A stretch of DNA of 64,000 nucleotides from Janibacter sp. HTCC2649 (GTDB lineage Bacteria; Actinomycetota; Actinomycetes; Actinomycetales; Dermatophilaceae): NCBI RefSeq assembly GCF_000152705.1, contig NZ_CH672413.1:2021978-2085977 (forward strand). The letters are read 5' to 3'. The notes under the pieces are model-generated. The model made no database searches, was not told the DNA's origin, and saw only the letters and a program-made list of their open reading frames with translations. This document shows positions 8,604 through 17,584 of the stretch, one piece after another. How positions within the stretch are numbered: position 1 is the stretch's first letter; every line of letters begins with the position of its first letter. A program made the translations under genes and the position numbers.

Positions 8604-10199
8604 GTGACCAGCACCAACACGAGCTCCACCGTCGACGCCGATCGGCGGACCGCGACGGGTCAGGGCATTCGCCCTCGCCCGTCGCGGGCCTTGCTCGCGC
8701 TCGGCGCCCTGGCCACCGCAACGGCCTTGCTGTCACTCCTGCCTCTGGCCTACGTCATCGGCGCGACAGCAGAGACCGGTTGGGGCACCGCCGCCGAGCT
8801 GATCTTCCGACCTCGTGTGGGTGAGCTCCTCGTCAACACCCTTCTCCTCGTCGCCTGCACGGTTCCCCTGTGCATCGTCATCGGGGTGGGCGGTGCGTGG
8901 TTGGTGGAGCGAACCCAACTCGCGGGCGCGCGGTGGTGGTCGCTCGCCCTGGCCGCTCCCTTGGCGATCCCCGCCTTCGTCAACAGCTATGGCTGGGTGT
9001 CCGTCGTGCCCTCTCTGGGCGGCCTGCACGCGGGAGTCCTGATCGCCACGCTGTCGTACTTCCCTCTGGTCTACATCCCGGTGGCGGCCACCCTGACGCG
9101 GTTGGACCCGGCACTGGAGGAGTCGGCCGCAGCCCTCGGGCTCGGCCCTTGGGCCGTCTTTCGCCGGGTGGTGCTGCCGCAGCTGCGGCTGGCCATCAGC
9201 GGAGGATCATTGCTGGTCGGCCTGCACCTGCTGGCCGAGTACGGCGCCTTCGCCATGATCCAGTTCGACACCTTCACCACCGCGATCATGAGCCAGTACC
9301 AGTCGACCTTCAACGGCGTCGCTGGCTCGATGCTGGCGGGCGTCCTCGTCCTGTTGTGCTTCCTCATGCTCTGGCTCGAAGCGCGCACTCGCGGCCGGGC
9401 CCGCCTGTCCCGGATCGGCTCGGGGTCGCAGGCTCTGCCCCCGCGGGCGCGTCTGCACCGCTTCCAGGCTCCGGCACAGCTGGCACTGGTGGCCGTCACC
9501 GTCCTCGCCTTCGTGCTGCCCGTGTCATTCGTGCTTCGGTGGGCCTTTGCCGGACGCCCCGGCACCTGGGTCGCCGATGACCTGCTGACGGCACTGGCCC
9601 AGACCCTCGGTTACGCCTCGGCCGGGGCCGTGGTCACGGTGATCCTCGCGTTCCCGTTGGCCTTCCTCGCCGTTCGCCACTCCACCGTCTTCAGCCGCTT
9701 CCTCGAGCTGTCCAACTACGTCACGAGCTCGATGCCCGGCATCGTTGTGGGCCTGGCCTTCGTGACGATCAGCATTCGCGTCGTCCCCGATCTGTACCAG
9801 TCAGCGGCAGTCCTGATCACGGCATACTCACTGCTCTTTCTCCCGAGGGCACTCGTGAGCCTGCGCTCCGGGCTGGCCCAGGCCCCGCCCGAGCTGGAGG
9901 AGGCGGCCCAGACCCTGGGATGGCACCCCGCGATGGCCTTCGTGAGGGTGACCCTGCGACTCTCCGCACCCGCCGCAGCCGGTGGCGCAGCCCTCGTGTT
10001 CCTCGCCGTCGTGAACGAGCTGACGGCCACCTTGCTCCTCGCGCCCAACGGCACCCGGACGCTCGCGACGGCGTTCTGGAGCAAGAGCAGCGAGATCAAC
10101 TACACGGGCGCCGCGCCCTACGCCCTGCTGATGATTGTGTTGTCGATGCCCATGACCTACATCCTGTTCCGCCAGTCCCGAAAGGTCGCCGGCCAGTGA
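8604..10199 (+). CDS. Ferric-iron ABC transporter permease, two fused transmembrane domains
   Basis: A 531-residue membrane protein with about 12 helices in two homologous halves. Each half carries the cytoplasmic coupling motif of binding-protein-dependent permeases: LEESAAALGLGPWAVFRRVVLP in the first and LEEAAQTLGWHPAMAFVRVTL in the second. Fused two-domain permeases are typical of the FbpB/SfuB/FutB iron group. The GTG at 8604 lies eight bases after the binding-protein stop. The gene overlaps the ATPase gene by GTGA, so the three are co-translated. Confidence 0.9.
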   Translation: MTSTNTSSTVDADRRTATGQGIRPRPSRALLALGALATATALLSLLPLAYVIGATAETGWGTAAELIFRPRVGELLVNTLLLVACTVPLCIVIGVGGAWLVERTQLAGARWWSLALAAPLAIPAFVNSYGWVSVVPSLGGLHAGVLIATLSYFPLVYIPVAATLTRLDPALEESAAALGLGPWAVFRRVVLPQLRLAISGGSLLVGLHLLAEYGAFAMIQFDTFTTAIMSQYQSTFNGVAGSMLAGVLVLLCFLMLWLEARTRGRARLSRIGSGSQALPPRARLHRFQAPAQLALVAVTVLAFVLPVSFVLRWAFAGRPGTWVADDLLTALAQTLGYASAGAVVTVILAFPLAFLAVRHSTVFSRFLELSNYVTSSMPGIVVGLAFVTISIRVVPDLYQSAAVLITAYSLLFLPRALVSLRSGLAQAPPELEEAAQTLGWHPAMAFVRVTLRLSAPAAAGGAALVFLAVVNELTATLLLAPNGTRTLATAFWSKSSEINYTGAAPYALLMIVLSMPMTYILFRQSRKVAGQ

Positions 10200-11317
10200 C
10201 GACACCCATCTCCTCAGGGACGAACTCCGGCGGAGGCCACCTCACCGTCTCCGGCGTCGTCAAGGCCTTCGGCGAACAGACCGTGTTGCGCGACGTGTCG
10301 CTGACGGTTCGGCCCGGGTCGACCACGGCGATCGTCGGTCCGTCGGGCGCGGGTAAGACCACTCTGCTTCGCGTCATTGCCGGTTTTGAACGGCCCGGTG
10401 GCGGGGTCGTGGACCTCGACGGCACCGTCCTTGCCGGTGACGGCCGGTGGGTGCCGCCGCACCAGCGGGCGATCGGCTACGTGGCGCAGGACGGGGCGCT
10501 CTTCCCGCACCTGAGCGTCGGTCAGAACATCGCCTTCGGGATGGAGTCGGCGTCCGGTCGCGCGGGCAAGGCCCAGACGCGGGCACGTGTCGACGAACTC
10601 CTCGAGATGGTTTCGCTGGACCCGTCGCTCGCCCGTCGAGGCCCGCATGAGATCTCTGGTGGCCAGCAGCAACGGGTGGCGCTGGCACGTGCCCTGGCCC
10701 GAGAGCCACAACTGCTGCTCCTCGACGAGTCCTTCTCCTCGCTCGATGCTGGCCTTCGAGTCGCGACCCGTCGTGCCGTCGCCGCCGTCCTCGAGCGAGC
10801 CGGCGTCACCACCATCCTGGTCACGCACGACCAAGGTGAAGCCCTGTCGTTCGCTGATCAGGTTGCCGTCATCCGCGACGGGTCCCTGACCCAGGTGTCC
10901 GCGCCGATGACCGTCTATCAGCAGCCGGCAGACCTGGGCACGGCTGAGTTCCTCGGTGAGGCCGTCGTGCTTGACGCCTGGGTCGAGGGGACCGTGGCTC
11001 GCAGCGCCTTCGGAGACCTGTCGGTCCGCGCCGATTCGCCCCAAGGTCGCGTGCGGCTGATGCTGCGGCCTGAGCAGGTGCGGGTGGTTGACGACGGGCC
11101 CATCAGCGCAACGGTGGTGTCGACGGAGTTCTATGGGCCCGAGGTCATCGTGCGGTTCCGCCTCGAACCCGACGTTGTTGCGGGTGCTGGCAATGGGCAC
11201 ACGGCTGCGGCCGACTTCACCGTCCGTCACTGGGAGCCAGCAGGCGTGCGGGTCGGCGCTCAGCTGAAGCTGCGGGTGTTCGGCGATGGCGTCGCTTACC
11301 CCTCCGCGCAGGCCTAG
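10196..11317 (+). CDS. Ferric-iron ABC transporter ATP-binding protein
   Basis: A 373-residue ATPase of the FbpC type. Walker A is GPSGAGKTT (about residues 44-52), the signature is SGGQQQR (about 150), and Walker B is LLLLDESFSSLD (about 172). The C-terminal third (from about residue 255) resembles a TOBE-type regulatory domain (MLRPEQVRV). The start overlaps the permease stop by four bases. It drives iron uptake together with the two preceding genes. Confidence 0.9.
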   Translation: MTTPISSGTNSGGGHLTVSGVVKAFGEQTVLRDVSLTVRPGSTTAIVGPSGAGKTTLLRVIAGFERPGGGVVDLDGTVLAGDGRWVPPHQRAIGYVAQDGALFPHLSVGQNIAFGMESASGRAGKAQTRARVDELLEMVSLDPSLARRGPHEISGGQQQRVALARALAREPQLLLLDESFSSLDAGLRVATRRAVAAVLERAGVTTILVTHDQGEALSFADQVAVIRDGSLTQVSAPMTVYQQPADLGTAEFLGEAVVLDAWVEGTVARSAFGDLSVRADSPQGRVRLMLRPEQVRVVDDGPISATVVSTEFYGPEVIVRFRLEPDVVAGAGNGHTAAADFTVRHWEPAGVRVGAQLKLRVFGDGVAYPSAQA

Positions 11318-11338
11318 CCTCACCGACGCCCGCAGGCT

Positions 11339-11488
11339 CTAGCTGCCGGACCAGGCGGGTTCGCGCTTCTCGATGAACGCTCGGGCGCCCTCGGCCGCGT
11401 CACTTGAGGTTGCGGATCGGTGCCGCGTGGTCCTGTCCCTGTGCATGTCGGCAGTGCGAGCTGCAGCCATTTTCGTCGCGGCAAGCGG
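11339..11488 (-). pseudogene. Enoyl-CoA hydratase 3'-end remnant
   Basis: Fifty codons remain in frame, reading PLAATKMAAARTAD at the broken edge and SSDAAEGARAFIEKREPAW before the stop. This is the characteristic C-terminus of crotonase-family enoyl-CoA hydratases (compare EG..AFLEKR.P). The rest of the gene, including the catalytic region, is missing. The break point is at base 11488/11489, exactly where homology to the symporter pseudogene begins on the other strand. A deletion or recombination event therefore joined two gene fragments here. Confidence 0.75.
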
Positions 11489-11489
11489 C

Positions 11490-12382
11490 CGATCACGTTC
11501 GTCCAGGCGATGCAGTACTGGATCAAGCTGACCTGCTTGGCGGTGCCGGCGTTCGTGCTCATCGCGTTGTGGATCCGTTCTGGCGGTGAGGCGCCCGTCG
11601 TGTAGGAGTCGTTCGCGGGGCGCGGGCCGGGCGACCACCCGTTCTATCGGACGGGCTCGATGATGCTCGCGTTGTGTCTCGGGACGATGGGGCTGCTGCA
11701 CGTGCTGGTGCGGTTCGACACGAACGCGGACGGGGTGGCCGCGCGGCGCACGACGGTCTCGGTCGTGGCCCTGCTGGCGATCTTCTGTCTCTGGCCGCCG
11801 GTGCATGCCGTGCTCGGCCGTCTGCACCTTCCGTCACTGCCGCCGGGGGCGCGGTCCGACACGATCGTCATCCAGCTGCCGGCGCGAGTCGTGGATGGCT
11901 TGGGCGCGGACCTGCTGACGGCGATGCTGGCGGGTGGGGATGCCTTTGGGTTTGGAGGGTTCCGGTTGGTCGCCGTAGCTGCGGTGGCCGTGCCGTTTGT
12001 TGCTGCACGGTTCGTCGAGCAGATCGGTATCGCGACGACGGTGGGGTTCGCGTTCTCGTTGGCGGCGGCGACGTTCGCGCCGCTGCTGATCCTGGGGGTG
12101 TGGTGGAAGGGGTTGAGCCGGGCCGGGGCTGTTGCCGGGCCCGTTGTCGGCGCGCTGGCGGCGACGTCAGCTGCGGTGACGACCTATGCGGCCGGGCCGC
12201 TGGACGGTTGGGCCGGAGCGCTACTGGCCAACCCGGTCGCGTCCCATACGCCCTTGGCCTTCGCCACGGCAATCCTCGTCTCGCTCGCCACCCAGCCACC
12301 ACCCCCCGTGACACGGCAAGGCTCATGGTCCGCCTCCACACCCCCGAAAAGGTCCACCTCGCCCAAAGGCGCCTCAGCGAAT
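11490..12382 (+). pseudogene. Decayed duplicate of the SSS symporter gene
   Basis: From 11490 the sequence follows 5471-6483 of the intact symporter closely. The 5' third is absent. TCG has become TAG at 11603-11605. Twelve bases are missing just after that stop. A 105-base in-frame piece (5931-6035 in the intact gene) is deleted between two GGTGG repeats. A frameshift lies in the C-rich tract near 12295-12305. With four independent lesions the copy cannot encode a working carrier. It probably came from an intact paralogue that once stood beside the enoyl-CoA hydratase gene. Confidence 0.9.
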
Positions 12383-12404
12383 CGTCCTTTCGGCGAGCCG
12401 ATGG

Positions 12405-13151
12405 TCAGCGAGCGCTCGCCGATCGAGGGAAGGCGAAGTCGGTGCGCACGCCAGGGCTGAAGGCCACGTGATCGGGCGGACTGTCGGTCAGGCCCGGCAG
12501 CCCCACCGACGCCACGAGCTCGTCGTCGAGCGCCAGCACCTCGGCATCGTGCACCGGCCACACCTCGTGGTGGTTGGGCACATATAACGTCGTGCCCCAC
12601 CAGTGCACGTGCAATCCCCAGCGTGCGCTGAGGAACTCGTCGAGCTCCGTGCTCTGACGCCGTGCTCCCGCACGGATGACTACATGGCTCTCTGGCCGCT
12701 TCCCGGATCGGCGAAGGCGGGCGTCATACGAGTGAACGTCGCCGCTCACCCCGTAGCGCATCCGCGCCCAGCGATAGGGCAGCCCAAACGCCCCGCGGGC
12801 ACCGAGCACCACAGCCGCCCGGTCGGCATCGAGACTGAGGAACACGATGCCGCGCCGCCCCGTCTCATCGACCGAGTAGAGCCGCACGTTGGTCTCGAGG
12901 AACGACCCGAGCCAAGGGACCCCAGGACCGCTCGCGATTCCAGCGCCGACCATCCGGAAAGGAATCAGTCCGACGTACGTGACCCCGTCGAGGGTGTCGG
13001 GCCGGACGCCGGGCGGCATGAGGCGCGCGACCAGGGCCGGGTCGACAGCCCAGTGCAAGAAGGTCAGGTCGCGCCAGCTCTGGTTCATCATCACGCGCCC
13101 AGTCAGCTCCGGCGCCTCCGGGGAGACAGGCTCGACACCTGGGTCATTCAC
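12405..13151 (-). CDS. DUF2071 (YqjF-like) family protein
   Basis: A 248-residue protein with the DUF2071 pattern: MNQSWRDLTFLHWAVDP near the start, LMPPGVRPDTLDGVTYVGLIPFRM, FLETNVRLYSVDETGRRGIVFLSLDAD and a C-terminal VWPVHDAEV segment. No enzymatic role is firmly known for the family. No signal peptide is visible. It is transcribed toward the symporter pseudogene and has no operon partner. Confidence 0.8.
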   Translation of the reverse strand: MNDPGVEPVSPEAPELTGRVMMNQSWRDLTFLHWAVDPALVARLMPPGVRPDTLDGVTYVGLIPFRMVGAGIASGPGVPWLGSFLETNVRLYSVDETGRRGIVFLSLDADRAAVVLGARGAFGLPYRWARMRYGVSGDVHSYDARLRRSGKRPESHVVIRAGARRQSTELDEFLSARWGLHVHWWGTTLYVPNHHEVWPVHDAEVLALDDELVASVGLPGLTDSPPDHVAFSPGVRTDFAFPRSASAR

Positions 13152-13408
13152 GCTCCCACCCTAGGCTTGCTTCGCAACGCTGCAGTACCCCTGGAGCCGA
13201 GTCACGGAATGACGATCCCGTTGCGAAGTTGAACCTCACGCAACTCGTTGACTCCTGAAGATCTCAAACCCGTGTCGCACCGCCGCGAATGACCTCTGCC
13301 AACCGGCCCTTCTCGTTCGGAGCCGTTTAGATCCCTTGGCCGCAAGTTACGCTCAGCCGAGGCGTACTGAACCCTCAACGGGCAAGGGCACAGGGAGGAT
13401 CAACAGCG

Positions 13409-13885
13409 ATGTCAGCACAGGAAGCGTGGCCCAAGCTAGACGACCTTCTCCAAGAAGAGTCAGAGAGTGTGCTTCCGGCTCTCTCGGAGAAGATCGCCTA
13501 TGACCTGGGTCGGCGCGCGACCGATGCTGCTTGGGCCGAGGGCCTCACTGTGGTGGTCGGCATTTGGCGAGGCGATCACCAGTTGTTCCATTCCGCCCTC
13601 CCTGGTTCGACCCAGGACAACGACGAGTGGTTGCAGCGCAAGGGCCGAACCGTTAGGCGCTTCGAGCACTCGTCGCTCTACATGGGACAGCTCTGCCGCG
13701 ACGCAAACACCACCCTGTCCGAGAAGTTCTTGTTGCCGAGTTCGGAGTACGCGGCGCACGGCGGCGCAGTTCCACTTCGTGTGGAGGGCGCCGGCGTCGT
13801 CGGCTGGATGGGTGTGTCCGGGTTGCCCCAGCTGGACGATCACAGGTTTGTGGTGCGCATCCTGCGTGAGCACCTGCGCGGCTGA
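13409..13885 (+). CDS. UPF0303 / heme-degrading (HbpS-like, former DUF336) domain protein
   Basis: A 158-residue single-domain protein. It has the alpha-helical start with AYDLGRRATDAAWAEGLTV, then VVVGIWRGDHQLFHSALPGST, and the glycine-rich GAVPLRVEGAGVVGWMGVSGLPQLDDH that marks UPF0303/GlcG-HbpS proteins. Some members bind heme or cobalamin, but the role of this branch is open. An ATG at 13409 follows GGAGG at about ten bases. It stands alone, and its end nearly touches the convergent gene at 13889. Confidence 0.75.
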   Translation: MSAQEAWPKLDDLLQEESESVLPALSEKIAYDLGRRATDAAWAEGLTVVVGIWRGDHQLFHSALPGSTQDNDEWLQRKGRTVRRFEHSSLYMGQLCRDANTTLSEKFLLPSSEYAAHGGAVPLRVEGAGVVGWMGVSGLPQLDDHRFVVRILREHLRG

Positions 13886-13888
13886 GCC

Positions 13889-14338
13889 TCAGTCACGCCA
13901 GTAGGACGCTGGCGCGATCGACACACCTTCGACCACGAGGCGCTCGTCATCCTCGTCGAACTTCGCGCCGTCAACGAGTTCGCTGGGGTCTCGGGAGGCC
14001 ATCGAGAACACACAGAAGCCAGCGTCGTAGACCCTCCCGATGTCGACTGGCCGACTCGTGAACCCACCGATTTCCAAGTCCTCCACAACGTCGTCCATGA
14101 GCCGGAACGTCAGTTGGATCTCCCCAAGGAAAGCCTCCGCGGCGCCCTCACCGTGAACGACCTCGATGAGCTCCACCGTTCCGGCACCGTCGTAATGGAC
14201 CGAGAAGTTCGGCTCCCTGTCGAAGTAGAACGCCCGACCCTCTTCGCTCGAGCTCGGTTCACCCAACCTCGATTCGACGTCCGACCTGGAGTCGCCGATG
14301 GAGACCTCAGGGATGCCGACCGCTGGCGTGATCTGCAT
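13889..14338 (-). CDS. Hypothetical acidic protein
   Basis: A 149-residue acidic protein starting MQITPAVGIPEVSIGDSRSDVESRLGEP and ending in SYWRD. The opening segment (a strand, then 'S.SDVESRLGEPSS') recalls small proteins with a SmpA/BamE-like or immunity-protein fold, but I cannot name a family. No signal peptide or membrane helix is present. It ends 20 bases before kbl in the same direction, though any operon would run from kbl into this gene. Confidence 0.6.
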   Translation of the reverse strand: MQITPAVGIPEVSIGDSRSDVESRLGEPSSSEEGRAFYFDREPNFSVHYDGAGTVELIEVVHGEGAAEAFLGEIQLTFRLMDDVVEDLEIGGFTSRPVDIGRVYDAGFCVFSMASRDPSELVDGAKFDEDDERLVVEGVSIAPASYWRD

Positions 14339-14357
14339 GACCGATGACGCCGGCTAC

Positions 14358-15551
14358 TCAGGCGTCCGCGTCGCGAGCCGCCACGAAGGCGTCGACGCAG
14401 CGACGCACGTCTTCCTCAGAGTGAGCAGCGCTGAGTTGCACCCGAATCCGCGCTTTGCCACGGGGCACCACCGGGAACGAGAACGGGATGACATATACGC
14501 CATCCGCCAACATTCGATCCGCAACCTCAGCCGCCAACCGCGCGCCGTCCTCACCCGGGAACATCACCGGCGTGATCGGGTGCGACCCCGGCAGCAGCTC
14601 AAACCCTGCCTCCGTCATCAGCGAACGGAACAACGACGTGTTCGCGACCAACTGCTCCCGCGCCGACGAGGACGAGTCCACCAGCTCCAGCGCCTTCAAC
14701 GACCCGGCCACAACACCAGGCGCCACCGAGTTCGAGAACAGATACGGTCGCGAGCGCTGACGCAGCAAATCCACGATCTCTTGGTGCGCAGCGACATACC
14801 CGCCACTAGCCCCACCCAGCGCCTTGCCCAAAGTCCCCGTCACGATGTCGACGCGGTCCTGCACGCCAAACAGCTCCGGCGTGCCCCGCCCGTTCGGCCC
14901 GACAAACCCCACAGCGTGCGAGTCGTCCACCAACACCATGGCCTCAAACTCATCCGCCAGGTCGCAGATCTCGTCCAACGGCGCATAGAACCCGTCCATC
15001 GAGAACACGCCGTCGGTCACGATGACCTTGCGACGAGCCCCCGCAGCAACAGCCGCCTCGAGCTGCACCCGCAAGTCGGCCATGTCGGCATTGCGATACC
15101 GATAGCGAGCAGCCTTCGACAGCCGCACCCCATCGATGATCGACGCGTGGTTGAGCTCGTCGCTGATGATCGCGTCCTCCGCGCCGAACAGCACCTCGAA
15201 CACTCCCCCATTGGCGTCGAAGCACGACGAATACAGGATCGTCGCCTCCGTACCCAGGAACGCACTGAGCGCCCGCTCCAACACCGAGTGCTGCGTCTGC
15301 GTGCCACAGATGAACCGCACCGACGCCATCCCGAAGCCCCACTCGTCGAGGGCCTTCTTCGATGCCTCGACAACCTCCGGGTGGTCCGCGAACCCAAGGT
15401 AGTTGTTGGCGCAGAAGTTCAGCGCCTGACCGCCACTCGTCCCCACGTGCGATGACTGCGGTGTGGTGAGCTCTCGCTCGCTCTTCCACAACCCCGCGTC
15501 CTTGATCTCGACCAACGTCGCAGCGAGCTCGGCCTTCACGGATCCGTACAC
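14358..15551 (-). CDS. kbl: Glycine C-acetyltransferase (2-amino-3-ketobutyrate CoA ligase)
   Basis: A 397-residue PLP enzyme of the alpha-oxoamine synthase family. The PLP lysine is Lys243 in [10 protein letters not shown]. Other family motifs are [11 protein letters not shown] (about 48-58), [12 protein letters not shown] (77-88), and [17 protein letters not shown] (208-224). It splits 2-amino-3-ketobutyrate with CoA into glycine and acetyl-CoA, the second step of threonine breakdown. Its partner tdh lies 7.6 kb away at 23126 rather than next door. The start is GTG 15551 with GAAGGG upstream; the octamer GTATGCCG overlaps the start codon. Confidence 0.92.
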   Translation of the reverse strand: MYGSVKAELAATLVEIKDAGLWKSERELTTPQSSHVGTSGGQALNFCANNYLGFADHPEVVEASKKALDEWGFGMASVRFICGTQTQHSVLERALSAFLGTEATILYSSCFDANGGVFEVLFGAEDAIISDELNHASIIDGVRLSKAARYRYRNADMADLRVQLEAAVAAGARRKVIVTDGVFSMDGFYAPLDEICDLADEFEAMVLVDDSHAVGFVGPNGRGTPELFGVQDRVDIVTGTLGKALGGASGGYVAAHQEIVDLLRQRSRPYLFSNSVAPGVVAGSLKALELVDSSSSAREQLVANTSLFRSLMTEAGFELLPGSHPITPVMFPGEDGARLAAEVADRMLADGVYVIPFSFPVVPRGKARIRVQLSAAHSEEDVRRCVDAFVAARDADA

Positions 15552-15631
15552 GGCATACCCTTCGTTTGTTCGTCGCAGACGACAGCCAGCGTAGGCCGTC
15601 CGCCCACCTCGGGAACCACCCCCGGCACCCC

Positions 15632-15985
15632 TCAGAAGTACTGCGTCATGCAGAACTCGTGCCCCTCGGGATCGGCCATGACGACGACCACGCCTTCGGG
15701 ATACTCGTGCCGCTCCCCCGTCGCGCTACCCCCGAGCCGCGCCACATCTGCCATGCCCTCGTCGATGCCGTCGACCTCGATGTCGAGGTGCAGCCGCACC
15801 TTGCCCTGCTTGGCCTCCGTCACCGGCTGGAACACCAACCGCGGCAACGCATCCCCGCGCTCGCCGAGATAGACCCAGCCGTCCTGCGACGGCCCTCGCT
15901 CGCGCCCGAGCAGCGCACTCCAGAACCCCGACACCCGCTCGACGTCGAGACAGTCGACGGTCACGCCACTCCATCTGTTGCCCAC
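15632..15985 (-). CDS. VOC-family (glyoxalase/bleomycin resistance-like) protein
   Basis: A 117-residue single VOC module: [24 protein letters not shown] at the start, [22 protein letters not shown] in the middle, and [14 protein letters not shown] at the end. Paired beta-alpha-beta-beta-beta units and the final Asp-Pro-Glu-Gly-His-Glu-Phe signature are typical. The metal site and substrate cannot be deduced. It lies 80 bases upstream of kbl in the same direction and may share its transcript. Confidence 0.8.
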   Translation of the reverse strand: MGNRWSGVTVDCLDVERVSGFWSALLGRERGPSQDGWVYLGERGDALPRLVFQPVTEAKQGKVRLHLDIEVDGIDEGMADVARLGGSATGERHEYPEGVVVVMADPEGHEFCMTQYF

Positions 15986-16055
15986 AATCGCAGCGTATGC
16001 CGCCCGCTCACCTTCTCGGGTCGCGCTCGGCGCCTCCGCTGGTTACGTTCGACGG

Positions 16056-16490
16056 ATGCTGCGCATCCGAAAGCCCCTGACCCTGCTGGCCGCTGGAGCC
16101 CTCGCGCTCACCCTCACTGCGTGTGGCTCCGAGACCCCTGACGCCCCCTCGGGGACCACGTCCTCGAGCACCACCACGGCGCCCACGACGGGCTCCTCGC
16201 CGGCTCCCACCAACAGCGGCATCGTCCCGGAGAACACGTGGGCGTCCGTGTTCAAGAAGGCCGTACCCCCGCTCGCGAGCAAGAGCGATGAAGAGGTCGC
16301 GACCGCCGCCAAGAAGGTGTGCGCCGACTTCGAGGCCGCCCCGACCGACGCGACGGCTGAGGCGATCCTCCAAGGCGCCCAGTCGGGCCTCGGGCTCGAT
16401 GCCACTCAGGCCCAGATCTTCGCAACGGGTGCGATCACGCAGTTCTGCACTCCGCAGAGTGGCGCTTGGACCAAGGCCGCCATCGGCTGA
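16056..16490 (+). CDS. Small lipoprotein, DUF732-like (paralogue of 21912)
   Basis: A 144-residue lipoprotein: a basic start, hydrophobic core and LTLTACGS lipobox with the cysteine near residue 24. A Ser/Thr/Pro linker (about 28-60) precedes a helical domain with two cysteines (KKVCADFEAAPTDATAEA and ITQFCTP) that could form a disulfide. The same layout and phrase order (FKKAVPPLA, CADF.AAPT, FC) occur in the gene at 21912, so the two are paralogues. Both resemble DUF732 proteins of actinobacteria, whose function is unknown. Confidence 0.75.
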   Translation: MLRIRKPLTLLAAGALALTLTACGSETPDAPSGTTSSSTTTAPTTGSSPAPTNSGIVPENTWASVFKKAVPPLASKSDEEVATAAKKVCADFEAAPTDATAEAILQGAQSGLGLDATQAQIFATGAITQFCTPQSGAWTKAAIG

Positions 16491-16492
16491 GC

Positions 16493-16538
16493 CTTGTGTG
16501 CCTCAGCGGTGTCCCTGGCATCCGCTGAGGCACACAAG
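16493..16538. terminator. Bidirectional hairpin between convergent genes
   Basis: Perfect 17-base arms: CTTGTGTGCCTCAGCGG at 16493-16509 pairs with 16522-16538 around a 12-base loop. It lies between the stop codons of the lipoprotein and peptidoglycan-binding genes, as expected for a shared terminator. There is no T tract. The TGTGCC(C/T)CAGCGG core recurs at 29363-29403. Confidence 0.7.
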
Positions 16539-16552
16539 GAGTAGGTGGGCCA

Positions 16553-17401
16553 TCAGTCGAAGATGGCCAAAGTGAGGGTGTGCCACGTGTTCGGGCCGAC
16601 GATGCCGTCCGATGGCGGGGAGAACATTGTCTGGTAGTTCCGCACCGCCGCATCGGTCGACGGGCCGAACGACCCGTCGACGGTGAGTCCGCCGGGCACC
16701 AGTGTCTGGACCGCCTTGACCGCCTCGCCCTTGTCGCCGAGCTTGACCGTGACGATGAGCGCCGGCCAGTCGAGCTGACCCACGGTCGTGCTGATGAAGG
16801 TCGCTCGCAAGGTCTGCTGGAAGGTCCGGATCGCGTTGCCACTCGCCGGGCCGAAGCTGCCGTCAGCAGTGATCGTGGCGCCGTGTGCCCGCAGCAGGTG
16901 CTGGGCAGCCAGCACCCGCCAGTTGGTGGCCTGCGTGGCGCCCTGTTTGACCAGGGGCCACGGGCGCGGTCCCGGCGCAAAGGTGCTGAGGAACGACCAC
17001 GCTTCCTGCCCCGCGGCCCCGTCCATGGTCAGCCCCCAGGACCGCTGGAGGTCCTTGACCCGGGCCGTGGTGGTTGGTCCGTAGGAGCCGTCGACGACGA
17101 GCGGTTCATCTCCGGGCGAGGACAGGAGTCCGAACTGCTGCACCGCACGAACCGCGTCACCCGCGGACCCGGAGCTCGTCGCAATGACCAGCTTCTGCCA
17201 CGTCACGGTTCCGACGACACCGTCAGCCGGCAGACCCTTGGCCTTCTGGAAGGCGATCACCGCCGCTTTCGTGCCTGGCCCGAACGACCCGTCCGTGGCG
17301 ACCGCGTGCCCGTGCGCCTTCAGGAGGTACTGAATCCCCGACACGGCCTGTGACACAGCACCCTGACTCGCGGTCTTCCACGGCTCAACGTTCATGTGCA
17401 T
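16553..17401 (-). CDS. Protein of four peptidoglycan-binding (PG_binding_1) repeats
   Basis: A 282-residue protein built of four tandem units, each with the pattern VDGSFGP.T..AV..FQ...GL. The repeated DGSFGP or DGSYGP appears near residues 37, 104, 181 and 246, and VG..TW endings close the units. Such modules bind the cell-wall peptide stem and usually accompany a hydrolase domain; none is present here. No signal peptide is visible, so export is unclear. It lies in the block that separates kbl from tdh. Confidence 0.85.
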   Translation of the reverse strand: MHMNVEPWKTASQGAVSQAVSGIQYLLKAHGHAVATDGSFGPGTKAAVIAFQKAKGLPADGVVGTVTWQKLVIATSSGSAGDAVRAVQQFGLLSSPGDEPLVVDGSYGPTTTARVKDLQRSWGLTMDGAAGQEAWSFLSTFAPGPRPWPLVKQGATQATNWRVLAAQHLLRAHGATITADGSFGPASGNAIRTFQQTLRATFISTTVGQLDWPALIVTVKLGDKGEAVKAVQTLVPGGLTVDGSFGPSTDAAVRNYQTMFSPPSDGIVGPNTWHTLTLAIFD

Positions 17402-17492
17402 CCTCCTGCGTCACGGACCTGCCCAGGTGCAGGGTCTCCACGAAGAAGGAGTCAGCCGCCCGCCCCCAGATACATCTCTGCGCCCACAAATC

Positions 17493-17567
17493 CGACTTCG
17501 TGCCCCGTACGGACAGGTTCCGTCGGCCGAAGGCCTCCTTCACGTGTCCGTACGGCGCACGAAGTTG
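17493..17567. repeat. Palindromic element, CGTGCCCCG family
   Basis: The left arm at 17493-17515 begins CGACTTCGTGCCCCGTACGG. The right arm at 17545-17567 is its reverse complement with two mismatches. The 29-base loop lacks the usual GCGAGCGCAGCGAG motif. It lies between the tail of the ABC permease gene and the start of the next minus-strand gene. Other copies are at 22363, 35915, 44261 and 48898. Confidence 0.8.
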
Positions 17568-17584
17568 CAGGCGTCATCAGGGGC

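Noticed and set aside
14298-15455. A 385-codon plus-strand frame
   Set aside because: Antisense to kbl, whose PLP motifs are clear; the product is Arg/His-rich.
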